In this document: positions 1-19,514 of the stretch, one piece after another | Position numbering within the stretch: position 1 is the first letter of the stretch | Layout: each line of letters opens with the position of its first letter | From: Chrysomallon squamiferum | Lineage: Eukaryota > Mollusca > Gastropoda > Neomphalida > Peltospiridae | NCBI GenBank assembly: GCA_012295275.1 | Contig: CM022671.1 | Coordinates: 7,586,227-7,650,226 of the forward strand | Direction of reading: 5' to 3' | Length of the DNA: 64,000 nucleotides | The notes under the pieces: model-generated | What the model was told of the DNA's origin: nothing | Databases searched by the model: none | What the model saw: the letters and a program-made list of their open reading frames with translations, nothing else | Position numbers and translations under genes: made by a program

Positions 1-256
1 AAAAGTCTGTGTGACAAAAAGGTCACTATTTTTGTGTGGCGAAAAGAGAGTCGAAAAAAAAGAAAAAAGGATATAATGTGGCAAAAATATCCAACAACCA
101 ACAGAGAAACCAAAAAAAAACAAAAAAAAACAAAACAAATTGTCAGTGAAAGTTGATTATGAAAAGATCACCACAGCACGTATACATATCAAATAAATAA
201 ATGACTTGCCAATTAAATAATCATTAATTCTTGTTAGACGTCAAAGATAAGCCCCT

Positions 257-257
<1 letters not shown>

Positions 258-290
<33 letters not shown>

Positions 291-297
291 TATTACT

Positions 298-372
<75 letters not shown>
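258..372. repeat. (ATT)n microsatellite
   Basis: An almost uninterrupted ATT tract, with a few ATC interruptions in its first third. Confidence 0.9.
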
Positions 373-904
373 TATTCATAACATGAGATGAAACCAGGTA
401 CAGAAAGCAAGATCAAACTTTTTAATTTTTGTTTACGTTAAACGGGATATGGCCCAAAAGTAAGCACTGAGCAGTTTAGATCTCACGACATACCATGCCT
501 GGCAGCCATGGTGTAACCAACAAGCAGTTTCACGCCCATCAAAATTGACTGCATGGATTGACGTATAGGTGAGTGACGTCACTGTCATTGAAGGTGTTGT
601 AACATGTGAGGTCTTTATATGGATCTTTGTCATAAGAATGAGCAAAACTGGCCATAAATCTCTTAGGAAATAGAGAGATGCATTGAGAAAGAGGAAAGAG
701 TGAAGAAAGAAACAAACGAATAAAGAAATGAATAGAATTAATAATAATAATAATAACAACAACAACAACAACAATAAGAAAATAATAATAATAATATAGA
801 TAACAATAATAATAATAATAATAATTATGAATACCATTACTATCACTATCATCATCATAATCATTCTTATTATAATGTCAGTAATAAAGATTATCTTTGC
901 TATT

Positions 905-1013
905 ATTAGTAGTAGTAGTAGCAGTAATAATAGTAGCAGCAGTAGTAATTGTAGAAGTTGTAGCAGTAGCAGTAGTAGTAGTAGTAATAGTAGTAGTAGT
1001 AGTAGTAGTAGTA
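905..1013. repeat. (TAG/AGC)n trinucleotide tract
   Basis: Imperfect TAG and AGC triplets. Read in one frame they give a serine run, which is a by-product of the repeat. Confidence 0.85.
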
Positions 1014-1602
1014 TATTGCTTAGCTAGTGAATGAGGTAGGTAAGTGATATCCCGAGTGAGTAAATAAGTGAGAGAAAGACGAGAGAATGAGTGAGAGATG
1101 AAAGAACGAATGACTGATTAAAAGTAAATAACGAGAGAGAGATTCGATGCGTGCGAGTAATATTCAGAACGAGTGAATCTGTAGATGAGTGAGTGAGTGT
1201 GTGAGTGAGTGAGTGAGTTATAGGCAGTGAGCGGTGGGTGTGAGCAGTGAATGAGAAACAAGCTGAGTGATAGTTTAGTTGTAATCAAACTTACAGTTCT
1301 GCTGTGTTTGCGGGGATTTTTCTCAACACGGACTCCAGAAGCGAAGGCGTCCGTATTCGACTACAGTCAGTCGTTTGTCCGTCCATGCCGTACACGAGTC
1401 TTTTGCACGTGCACTGCGAGGGACATAACTCCAGCACGAGAGAACACAGAACTCGTCCCAGGAAAAGGAAGGCACACACAGTCTTCAAAACGGCCTGCGT
1501 TTTCAAATAACATTTTTTCATTTGTTTTATTTTTCTTTCCTCTTTTTTTTTTTTTTTTTTTTTTTTTAGTCGTTGTTGGTTTTTTTGCTGATGTTCTTTA
1601 TG

Positions 1603-1636
<34 letters not shown>

Positions 1637-2054
1637 TTTTTTTATTGGAGGCAGCGTCGGTTCTTGTGAGGTAGAAAAGTTTCCGCTGTGAAATTTTGCA
1701 CGAAGGATTTTGAAAAGTGAACGCTTAGCGAGGTCTTCCAGCTTCTCTTGTGAATCGTCGCCATGTGCTCCAGTCTGTTCAGCGATTGACGCATTGATTT
1801 TTCTGTTTCAGCTCCGGCTCCATCGGGACTCGTTATCAGTGTACAATTGGTCAAGGGCTTGTCACAGAGGCTGGACTAAGTACTGGTCACGATGAAAGCA
1901 GCAGATATTTGTAGAATTTTGGCAGTTAGTGGATTGGGTGGGGTTGTCGAGTGTAATTGAACAATGTAAAATAATAATAATAATAATAATAATACATTTT
2001 CGTTCGCTTGTTGACTATGAACAACACTGTTCTCTACAGATAAGCTGTTATGAC

Positions 2055-2060
<6 letters not shown>

Positions 2061-2093
<33 letters not shown>

Positions 2094-2182
2094 GTTGTAG
2101 TAGTAGTAGTAGCAGTAGTAGTAGTAACGGTAGTAGTAGTAGTAGAAGTAGTTATTATTGTTGTTTTACTAGTGTAATAGTA

Positions 2183-2248
<66 letters not shown>
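2061..2248. repeat. Compound (ATA)n-(TAG)n-(ATA)n tract
   Basis: An ATA tract (about 2061-2091), then a TAG-rich tract (about 2095-2155), then a second ATA tract (about 2175-2248). Confidence 0.85.
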
Positions 2249-2446
2249 GTTATAATAACTACATCACACATACATCTGCACATATAGATACATACACAAA
2301 CATGCATATACACAAACACATACACATATACACCTACACGCAAACACACATTATTAAACAGATACAGATATATATATGCATAGCCATATACTAAATATGT
2401 TTTATCTATTAAAAAATATGCTCTTGATCTTCTGATGTATCAATAA

Positions 2447-2558
<112 letters not shown>

Positions 2559-2787
2559 TGTGAATGTGATTTTTTATTTGAGTGTACAGCTGTGTGGTGC
2601 GCACCACACTCTTATTTTCAAATTTACGATCTTTCGCAAGACATATATCAAACTATTACTGAACTCTTTGTGAACGATAAGCTACCACTGAAGCTAAACA
2701 GATCTATAAAATGAAATTACATACAGTTTCTATAACGAATTAACGCGGACTTGCACTTACACGACGGTCATAAACAATAACGGGTCG

Positions 2788-2880
2788 ACTTTAAATCACC
2801 GAGAAGATACACACCCACTGATCAGTTGGGATACTCGCAAAGCCCTGTTAAAAAGATCAGAGTTTTCGGTGATTTAAAGT
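2788..2880. repeat. Short inverted repeat
   Basis: A 15-nt arm, ACTTTAAATCACCGA at 2788-2802, recurs exactly as its reverse complement at 2866-2880. About 63 bp separate the arms. It could be the inner part of a small fold-back element; I see no flanking target duplication. Confidence 0.6.
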
Positions 2881-2968
2881 TATCCATACTATAACCTCAT
2901 ATGTAGACATTTAAGTTGTCCAAACAGTGACATGTACGCACAAATACATTTTATACTACACACACACA

Positions 2969-3008
<40 letters not shown>

Positions 3009-4712
3009 GATATATATATATATGTACTATGATTTCGTAGTGTTTAATAAGGCAGCTGGATTTTAGTCGATTGTTTGGTACTCAAGAAGACATGTTGTCG
3101 AATATCTAGTAACTTCGTCTACCCTGGTACACTAGCGTGGAAAGGTAGGCCAAAACAGAAACAATCAGTTTAACCTCTGTCAAAGGAAAGCACAAGACAG
3201 GCAGATGTGGAAACAACATACTAAGGCTTTCGTTTGACACTAGATCTGTACAATGATGACAGTGTCGAAAAGGTCTCTATAGACTACTTGACAATGTATT
3301 TGATAATGTAATACTTTTATTACGTGCTGACATCTGAAACCTAGAAGTACAGTAATATTTTATTTTTATTTGACACTTAAATAAACCAAAAAAGCTTTTA
3401 CAGTTTTCATTATTATAAAAGTAATCAGTTGATCATGCCCTTTGCACCTAATCTTTGCTAACAGTAAAGGATGACGTTCTGGAGTTTACATCGAGGTTGA
3501 CATTTTCTTCTCTTTCTTGTTGTCACTTCGCAGATAAACAATGCAAAAGAATTGGTCCCTTAGTTCTTTGCTGCCACTACAGAGAAAAACAATTTTTTTT
3601 TTTATCTTTACATATCAAAAAATAAGAATTAAACAATTAAAACAAATATATTGGTATATGCTGTCCTGTCTCGGCAAACTGTCTGTAAACAATTTCTTGA
3701 TGCTAAACCGTAAAACCTGGCGCCCAATGATTTTCTCTTTTAACCAAAGCTTTCATACGACTGAAAGAAAACTGCATCGAACATTCTTTCTGTACAGTTT
3801 TCATTTTGTGCCTCTATATGAACATGCGTATGCGTGCATATTGTAGGTGTATGTGTACGTATGTGTAAATATTGAAAATACTTGTATATATTAATTTTGC
3901 TATTGCCATTCTGATCAGTGTTTCAGACATCGTAGTATGTACTTTCCGACCAACGGGTAGGTTCATATGAACATTCTCTTGCTGCTAATCAAACATAGTA
4001 GTCCATTGCACTTATTTTCTGGCATTATCTATATGATTCGTAATTCACATGTATGCAGTTAAATGTCAATAAATTAAAAATGTGTTGAATACATCTTTAA
4101 AAACTATTTTTTATTTTGCTTTTTTTTTTTCTAAATCTACAGCGTAAGTTTGAGAATAAAAATATATAAATAATAAGACGAAAACAAAATTAAATAAATA
4201 AACGTATTTGTATAAATATGTTTTCTTGAACGAAAAAATCTTGATTAATTTTGTCCTTCTGTTATGAGATTTGGTGGGTATTAAAGACTTTATTTGTGTC
4301 TAAGTTTGAATCAGCGCTGCCAGAAGAAGATTTAGTACGATCTCTTAATAATGAAAAATCCAGATAAACTTTGCAATTACCAGACTTGAGCGGCCGAAAC
4401 ATTAATTATCCGCAAGAACGTGGGGAGGGGGAAAACCAAAAAAACAAAAACAATAATTTTTTTTTTTTTTTTTTTTTTTTATATATATATTTTTTTATAT
4501 ATATATATAATGAGATACATCATTATAAAATGTTAAAAAAAAGGTAATAATGACAATGGCAACAAGAACAATAACAATAATAAAAGATGTAGAAAAGAAA
4601 CGAAATAATAAATAAATGCTATAAAATGGAAATAACTGAATTGAGTACATTTGTTTTTTGTTTTTTTTACTAAACGATATTGATTACATTCATAATTTTT
4701 TTCCAGAGAGCC

Positions 4713-4717
<5 letters not shown>

Positions 4718-4771
<54 letters not shown>

Positions 4772-4780
4772 GAGAGAGAG
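4718..4780. repeat. (GA)n microsatellite
   Basis: A GA dinucleotide tract followed to about 4910 by GA-rich degenerate units of roughly 50 bp (GAAAGACGGAG and GATAGAATGAAAT recur). Confidence 0.85.
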
Positions 4781-5107
4781 AAGACGGAGAAAAAGAGATA
4801 GAATGAAATAGAGAGAAAGACGGAGAGAAAGAGATAGAATAAAATGAAAAAGAGAGAAAGAGATAGAATGAAATAGAGAGAAAGACGGAGTGAGAGACGC
4901 AGAGAGAAACAAACAAACAAAGTGAGACGGGAAGAGATGCTGAAATAAGCATCATTAATATTATTCCGAAAACTCAAAAACAAAAAATGATCGTGTTATA
5001 TTTGATCTCAGAGCAACAAGGAAGTAAAATATTTCTGTCTGAATTTAACATGAACTAAGTAACATAGTTGTAAATATGATAGTGTCTTGTTTAAGGACGT
5101 CATTAAA

Positions 5108-5108
<1 letters not shown>

Positions 5109-5151
<43 letters not shown>
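5109..5151. repeat. (TG)n microsatellite
   Basis: A clean TG dinucleotide tract. Confidence 0.9.
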
Positions 5152-5154
<3 letters not shown>

Positions 5155-5389
5155 GTAAATAAGACTCATTCTTCACGTAATAAACCAAGGCAGATGTCAT
5201 AGACAGAATGATATTATAGTCGGTAACCAAGACAGTTTATTCTTCTTATTGTTTTTATTTTTCTTAAGATATCTCATTAAATTTTCTCTAATTTCTTCTT
5301 TTTCTTCTTCATCGTCATCATCATCATCATTATTATTATAATATTTGTTGTTGCTATTACTATTACTTCTTCTACTACTACTACTACTA

Positions 5390-5467
<78 letters not shown>
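5390..5467. repeat. (ATT)n microsatellite
   Basis: A clean ATT tract. In the three frames of either strand it reads as poly-Ile, poly-Asn or poly-Tyr/Leu. Confidence 0.9.
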
Positions 5468-5600
5468 GGTAATTACTGCTGATACACATACAAATAAATA
5501 TATAATAAGACGGAAGAAAGCCTCAGACAAGAACTTTAGAACAATGTATTCAGCTACCATTATTATTAAGAAGAAGAAGAAGATAAAAGAGATGAAAGGG

Positions 5601-5808
5601 ATGAAGAAAGAAGAATATAAAAGCGAGAGAAACAATTCTTAATGTATCATCCTCAATTTTATGCTGAATCTGTACTTTTATCTCCAGACTTCTTGGTCGT
5701 ATCACAGAGCTATGAAGAAGAAGAAGAATGAAGAATATAAACACGAGAGAAGCAATTTATAAAGCATCATCCTCAGTTTATTTTGAATCTGTACTTTTAT
5801 CTCCAGAC
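5601..5808. repeat. Tandem duplication, about 120-bp unit
   Basis: Two diverged copies of one segment, offset by about 120 bp. Both contain GAATATAAA (5613 and 5733), then ATCATCCTCA, then the block CTGTACTTTTATCTCCAGAC near 5689 and 5808. The unit boundaries lie in an AGA-rich tract. Confidence 0.75.
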
Positions 5809-6409
5809 GTGTTAGTTCATGGGCCGGAACTATTCTGAAAGTCTTCCATCATCATTCGTTTCTGATTTAATTTGACATTTCCTTCCAGAACTGAACATTT
5901 CTGAAACAAGAAACTCAAAACCGACTCAGTCTGTTAGATACATTTACACTACTGTGTTACAATTTTAAATGCTAATTGAGCTTTCAGGCGGATGTCGCTA
6001 ACGTTTGCTTTGATAAATTTTCTTACTGGAATTTCTTTCGCTGTAGTGTAGATACACCAATCCTAAATATTTCCCTGCATTTTACAATGGGTTTTTTTTC
6101 TTCTTCTTCTTCATGTTCTTTTTTCTTTTAGCTTTTCATTTTTATTTTATTTTTTATTTTTTTGTTGTTTTTCTGTTGCGTGAAATATTACTAAAAATCA
6201 AAATACTTGCAATAATTATTCGACCTTTTGATTTAAAATAAATCAGACACAATAATCAATCATAAGAGAGCTCTACTTGTTACATATTTCCTGTGTATAA
6301 TCTAAAATCAGTATTTGTAAATTTAAAACGATCGTTTATATCAGCATGTGTATAAATATTATAGTTTTGTAGGTGAGAAATGTTTTGGCAAAATACAAAT
6401 AGTTATGTG

Positions 6410-6965
6410 AAAGAATACTGTGTGCTCTCTCTCTGCCCTCCATGCTCTTGAGTTTCAGAAGCCCTACATTTTATCAGTAGAGTCAACCAAATCGTGTTAC
6501 AATGATCCTAGATCACTGGAAATGAGAATGCAGACACAGACTAGCAAAACGAGGAGAAGGTAATGAACAGGAGAATAACTGAGTGCCATTACGAAGAGAT
6601 GAAACCCAAAATTAATGTTCTCTACAAACCTCCCAAAGAAACCGATGGCTATCACCTGCAGTCTTGTCATGGACAAGTCATCATTTTCCGATCAAGGACT
6701 GGACACAACAGATTCAACCAACATATACATAAGAGGTTCCGGCCTGTATCTTCTTCTATGTGCCCCTGAAGAAGAACAAACCACTGAACTTTTCATGTAA
6801 AACTGTATAAACCTATTTCACCTGAGGGGGACTATCTGAACAACTAGAACAGCTCTACAGAAGAAGCTGTTTGGCACAAGCAGTGATCTGCAGAGAACAG
6901 TGTCGTTCATAGTCAGTGTTAGTCTTGACGTGAAGTCAACAGGCGATCGAAAACAGAAGAGAAAA
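6410..6965 (+). pseudogene. Decayed 3' end of a non-LTR retrotransposon ORF2 (RNase H and tail)
   Basis: This is a relic of the C-terminal part of a LINE-type polyprotein. In one frame a GNENAD motif at about 6517-6534 corresponds to the GNExAD signature near the end of the ribonuclease H domain of Jockey/I-like elements. It is followed by FRSRTGHNRFNQHIHKRF and MCP (about 6690-6768). The frame then shifts: EEEQTTELF continues in the next frame (about 6768-6798), and KLFG...DLQRTVSFIVSV (about 6860-6920) in a third. In-frame stops occur before GNENAD. The usual CPCG motif is broken at the first shift. It is a non-functional fossil; the clade call is from memory of the family and is tentative. 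Confidence 0.75.
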
Positions 6966-8040
6966 AAAAAGCATGTGAAAGATATAATAAATGTATTATT
7001 TTTATACTGTCTTGAAAGAAATTCCAAGAACAGAATTGACCAAAAGAAACATTAGCGACATATGCCTGAAACTGAAATTATATATGTATTATTTTATATT
7101 ATTTTATTTTATATATAAATATATACATACATTTTTTTTTTTTTTTTTTTAAGCAGGCTTGTAAGCATAGTTCAATCAGCGGTACATTAACTGTTAAGAA
7201 CTTCGTACCTCTGGCATTTCAAAATACGTGTTTACGATGTACTGTAGGTTCATTACTCTTCCGTTCAAACAGGAAGTAAGGCGAATCATTCTTGATTAGA
7301 GGTTAATATATCTTTGTAAACAAACAGAGAACAAAAGACAGTAAGACAGCACTTGGAACATGATATATATAATCTTTCACTGACGCGCTGAAGCAGATTA
7401 GTGTGAAATGAACTGATGAAGTTGAGTAATGGTCACGATGTGTTCCAAGAACATCTTTACTAATCAGGGCTGAGGTGTGTGGGTTAACAACCAGTTATTT
7501 AATTTCAACATACAGGTGTCGTGGTTTCACCGCTAGGTGGCTCTGGCACGGCTGAAAGGAATCGTTCCGACACTTTTGAATCTTGAACCTTGGAAAAAAA
7601 ATGAACGTGCTAATCAGAGCAAGCTGTTGTGAAGCACGTCTACGACGGGCACGCTTTCTGACAGGCCAGTGGGCGTTTGTTGCAGAATCACTTTTATAGT
7701 CTTTTGGGGTCTCGTTTTACTTTTATTTTTTCATTTTATTATTATTACTATTATTATTACTATTATCATTATTATTATTGTTATTATTATTATTGTTATT
7801 ATGATTATTATTATTATAATTATTATTATTATTATGATTATTATTATTATAATTATTATGATTTATTCCAAGATGTATATATGTTTTTTTTTTTTTTTTT
7901 CTATTTTATTATTCCATTCTTGTTGGGGTTTCGTTTATGGGGTTTTGGGGGTCTTTTTATCTATTGTTTTGTTTGGAGGTTGATTTTTGAACGTGGACAA
8001 ACAATTAATTTTATTGATTTTGTTTTAATCTCTTACTAAA

Positions 8041-8043
<3 letters not shown>

Positions 8044-8117
<74 letters not shown>

Positions 8118-8124
8118 CTCTCTC
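8044..8124. repeat. (TC)n microsatellite
   Basis: A TC dinucleotide tract with one GC interruption near its end. Confidence 0.9.
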
Positions 8125-8717
8125 CTTTCACTAGCTCTAAGTATTCATTTTGTTTTGTTTTTTTTAACGAGAAGGCGAGAAGGAAACAATTTATCTTGAT
8201 AAACAAACAAAATAGACAAGCAAATAAAAAAAACAAAAATGAAATAAAGAAACAACAGATAGACAAATAAACAACAGCAGTCTTGTAGGACCCCCTTTTT
8301 TTCCTCCCCCGACTCTTTTCGACTCTATTGCGACATTGTTAGAGAGTGTAAGTTGTCGCGGGCGTACTCCACAAAAGCTTTCAGTGATTAGCACGTTAAT
8401 TTTTCACTCACTCACTATTTGGGAACAGTTAACAACAGTTAACAATCTTAATAGCATTATAGGCCCCCACGGAAAACAATGCACATGCGACGATGCAAAG
8501 AAAATCGATTAATTATATAACTTTCTAACCAGGATACATTAAGGCCGCCATTTTACTTTTTGTCACATATCAAGGATTTCTGTTTACGAGTCAAAAAAAA
8601 AAAAAATAATAATAATAATAATAATTCAGAAATCCTTATATATATAAATATATCAGCACACACCTCCAATTTCAATATCATACTTTATTATTAACACAAG
8701 CTGGTATCCATAAGAAA

Positions 8718-8772
8718 TTATAAAAATAAAATAAAATAAAATAAAATAAAATAAAATAAAATAAAATAAAAT
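8718..8772. repeat. (AAAAT)n pentanucleotide repeat
   Basis: Consecutive AAAAT units. Confidence 0.9.
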
Positions 8773-9106
8773 ATCTTGAAAGTTAGTATACATTGTGTTG
8801 TATTCCGGAATCATGGATACCAAACTGCGGCTGATGTTGTTGTTGTTGTTGTTGCTGTTTCTCGCTGGTTTGTACTCATTACACTTCCCTTCAGTGTCAT
8901 GTTGTCAGCACCTGCTCACTGCATTCGAAGACGTTGCTTCCTGTCTGCCGATGTAATGACTTTTTATAGCATAATTTATACGTTTGTGCTTTAAGCAAAA
9001 TAATGATGACTTTTTTTTTTTCAGGATTATTTGGGAATGAGACACAGAAAATATTCGGAGAAAGTAATGAGAGAATATTTTCATTATCTTGCTCTTCTTC
9101 TCTCTT

Positions 9107-9137
<31 letters not shown>

Positions 9138-9943
9138 TTGTTTTTTGTTTGTTTGTGTATTAAATTATTTTTACAAATAGGATAAACTATATTTTAATTA
9201 TTACAGTGTTTTTATTATTATGCTACAGAAAACTATATCCGCGAATTTTTTAACCCTGGTTGATTTAGTGCTTTGCTTTATCATCGTCATCATCATTTAT
9301 TTATTTATTTAGGTTGAAATATTAGAATCTGCTTTGAAATCGTAATATTACAGATGGCAGTTTCTATAATTTAACATGTTCAAGAAAGAAAGCATTTAAA
9401 CTGGATTTCAAGCAACTGACTTTAATGTCCTTAATAATAATGCCATCATATAACAAAACGACTGAAAAGGAATGAAAATCAAATCAATGGGAGGTAAATG
9501 ATAATTATAATGATTATATTAAAAACAATCATCACATAAAAGGCATTTTATAGAATACATGTAATATCTACTAAATGATAATGAAAATCAAGACGCGAGT
9601 TCAGGATTTGTAAAGGTGATATATATCTGGAAGTCCCGAATATTTTTTCGTATCAAATATCCCCCACCGCCCAAATGAACTGACGATACAATACTGGTGT
9701 TATTTAGTCTTATTATCAGTATATATACATGTGTCAACAACAGCCACGTAAACGCTTCTTGTAGTAGCAATGCTGACGCATTTAAAAAATAATAATAATA
9801 ATAATAAAATTTTTTTTTAAAAAGGAAGAAAATGTCAACCTTAAGTCACTCAAAAACAAGAGAGAATGTGAAAAAAGATAGGTCAGCGTAATCGATTTTG
9901 TTCTAATATTCAGTTGTCATTTTTACCTATTTCCCCGTTTCGC

Positions 9944-9949
9944 TTTATT
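9944..9949 (-). terminator. Candidate poly(A) signal of the caveolin gene
   Basis: TTTATT on the plus strand reads AATAAA on the minus strand, about 410 nt past the caveolin stop codon. In AT-rich DNA this hexamer is common, so its use is unproven. Confidence 0.35.
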
Positions 9950-10359
9950 TTCGTATTTTCATTTACGTCTTTTTAAGAAATTCCCCAAACAAAAAAACAA
10001 CAAAAAAAACCTGTTATTTGATCTCATTTTGTTTTAAAACATATAGTAAATCAGCGTAACATTTGGAAGTTCTAAATTCGCCACTGCTGAAAAAAAAAGA
10101 TAGCGAGCGCCCTTAGCGGCCATTAGCATTGCTACTTATACGCACTTTAAAATGAAAACAAATTGGTTTTGAAGAGCCGGAGATTTCCATTTCCTCTCTA
10201 ACAATGACATCCTAAATCTGCGCCTGAAATGATACTAGTAAAGAAAATTGATGATAATGATCATATACAGATATGCGTTTCGTCTATAAGAGAATAACCA
10301 AAACAGTAACAAATGCTTACAAACACGAACGGTAATTCTAATTAATATCAAAGGTCTCT

Positions 10360-17236
<6,877 letters not shown>

Positions 17237-17342
17237 TTAGTTTCTTTTCTTCTTTTTTTTTGGTTTCAAATGACACCAGTCCTACTGAAAGCCGAATATT
17301 TTCATAGAATTCTTTTTTAAAATTCTAATCCTAGTAAATTGG

Positions 17343-17382
<40 letters not shown>
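17343..17382. repeat. (TG)n microsatellite upstream of caveolin
   Basis: A TG tract of about 40 bp, some 107 bp upstream of the caveolin start codon. It is probably in the promoter or 5' UTR. Confidence 0.9.
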
Positions 17383-17385
<3 letters not shown>

Positions 17386-17421
17386 GCTTGCTTACTTTCG
17401 CTGGGAGGACAGCGGGTGATG

Positions 17422-17508
17422 CTAACTACTGATGAAGAGGGGTGTTTGGCAGGATTTCGAAAATTCATCGACTGTTTCGTGAAACTCGAGCTCCAAGTCG
17501 CCTGACAT
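17422..17508 (-). other. Candidate upstream ORF or alternative N-terminus near caveolin
   Basis: A 28-codon minus-strand frame upstream of the caveolin start reads MSGDLELEFHETVDEFSKSC and then QTPLFISS before TAG. It has A at -3 of its ATG and an acidic composition unlike the surrounding repeats. A GTAAGC donor lies just downstream at about 17389-17394, and another possible donor overlaps the stop. It may be an upstream ORF in the caveolin leader, an alternative first exon, or chance. Confidence 0.25.
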
Positions 17509-17571
17509 TTTGCACTTCTGCTATTCGAAACCACTGTGATAACAGTATCGCAGATTCAGCTATAGATTTCG

Positions 17572-17603
<32 letters not shown>

Positions 17604-17737
17604 AAAAAACACTTCATGAAAACCATGCAGTGTGTATCTCGCTGAAATCTATCAGGAAAATGTGGCATTCATAAATATTGGTTTTTGATTGCTTTTGTGT
17701 TGAGAAAGATTACTTTGTTTCTTTAATCTTTAAAAAT

Positions 17738-17767
17738 ATTATTATTATTATTATGATGATGATGATG

Positions 17768-17820
<53 letters not shown>

Positions 17821-17822
17821 GA
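17738..17822. repeat. (ATT)n with (GAT)n core
   Basis: ATT triplets, then GAT triplets, then a longer ATT tract. Confidence 0.9.
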
Positions 17823-18346
17823 TTGTTGTTATTATTAGTGTAATTATTATTACTGTTGTTGTTATCGTTTTATTATTATTATAGTTATTAATATTGCTGA
17901 CTTTATCGGTTTTTTTTGCTTGCATTTTTTTAACTTGACATTATTATTATGTGAAAAACACAAAATCCATTATGCAAAACATGAAAGTGAAGAGTCACGG
18001 CATTATTACCAAATCTCTACAAAGCAAAATATTGCTGTGTGTGTCTGCGTGCGTCCGTGAGTGTGAATACGTACGTCATCCGCCATTGCCATTTTGACCA
18101 ATCGCATTATTGAAAATAATAATAATAATAACTTCAGTAAAGTATGGTTATACGGACTAATCTGGAATATTGCAGTATGGATTTTAGCAGACCTTAGTAG
18201 CAGTATACAGGGCGTATAGATGGGGTTTCGAGTTAATACATTTAGAGCAAAATTACATAAGTTTATAAATGTCCTAAGGATCCGATAATATATAGATGTG
18301 GATGGTCAGACAATTTATATATATATATATAATTATGAAAGAAAGC

Positions 18347-18415
18347 TGTAAATGGTACATATATAGCACATTACTAACAGACACAAACAGTTTTCTATCG
18401 TCATGTCGTCATACC

Positions 18416-18478
<63 letters not shown>

Positions 18479-18545
18479 TAAACGGCATATACATAGCACA
18501 GTACTAACAGACATGTAACAGTTTTCTATTGACATACCATTGTTA
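18347..18545. repeat. Duplicated segment of about 70 bp around a (GA)n tract
   Basis: The segment starting GTAAATGGTACATA at about 18347 and ending CATACCATTG near 18418 recurs at about 18478-18541 (GTAAACGGCATATACATAGC at its start, CATACCATTG at its end). The GA tract at 18421-18476 sits exactly between the copies. Both copies share ACTAACAGACA and ACAGTTTTCTAT. Confidence 0.75.
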
Positions 18546-19514
18546 TAAATCGCTAAAGAAAGAAAGAGTGAGTGTGTATAACACAAACAAACAAAAACAA
18601 CAACACAAAAGCACCGAGTTGTTTACAGTGTGTTATTCATAGAAAAGAACAGAGAGAGGAATATTGTAATTCAAACTGTTTAACGTAAATAAATTTGGTA
18701 AGTTCTTAGTTTACAAACATATAACAAGATTCCACGTCCAGCTAAGGCCCTGGCTGGCCAGCTGATTGTATTAAAACATACAATATACACCAGAGTATAC
18801 CTATCATAGAAAACTGTATTAAATAATGTACTTGGAAAGCAAAAACCGTATAATATACCTTTAGTTAGTAATTTATTATTATTATTATTATTTTAAAAAA
18901 CATCAAACAATTCTGTTAGGAATAATAATTTTGTTTTTAAATCTGGAGTCTAATTTAAATTTATTATTATTATTATTTTTTTAAATCTTCTTAATTTTTT
19001 CTAATTTAAATTAAAAAAAAATATATATAAAAAATTAAAAAAACACGAAAGAAATCCTCTGATTAACGTCATTTATACGAGATATCCAACACAACAATAC
19101 ACGATCATCATCACCAGTATTAAAAATGTTATTAATAATAAAAAATACTCATGATATGAAGCAGGGATTTCACTGACATATATTCTTGCAATTTTTCACC
19201 AATACTTAATAATGACTGGCAGCAATCAAACTTCCATCAGTTAATAAGTTTTTAAAAACATGTTTAATGAAAATGAGTTTTCTCTCTTCAAAGATGACTC
19301 AAAATGAAACTTGGATGACTTGGTCACCTTAACCAGAAAATGAATCACCAAAAATAGTCTTCTGTTGTAAAATTGTTTAAAAAATATTTTTAAATTTATA
19401 TCTGCCTAGAAATTAATTTTCAACCATCTATTTTTATTTTAAATGATCCAGTTGTTACCAATAATACTTGTTTAAAAAGAAATTAATTATTTTAATTCTA
19501 AATAATTTGATATA

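Larger units (their letters stand above)
6966..9943. other. Repeat-rich region without genes
   Basis: No gene is supportable here. It contains an ATT-rich tract (about 7736-7862), a long TC tract (8044-8124), an (AAAAT)n tract (about 8718-8772) and TATG repeats (about 9109-9135). The sequence around 7490-7690 and 8770-8960 is more complex but gives no recognisable protein or splice structure. Confidence 0.6.

Noticed and set aside
4533-4983. Leu/Ser-rich minus-strand frames of about 80-140 codons
   Set aside because: They read through a GA tract and its degenerate copies; the composition is that of the repeat.
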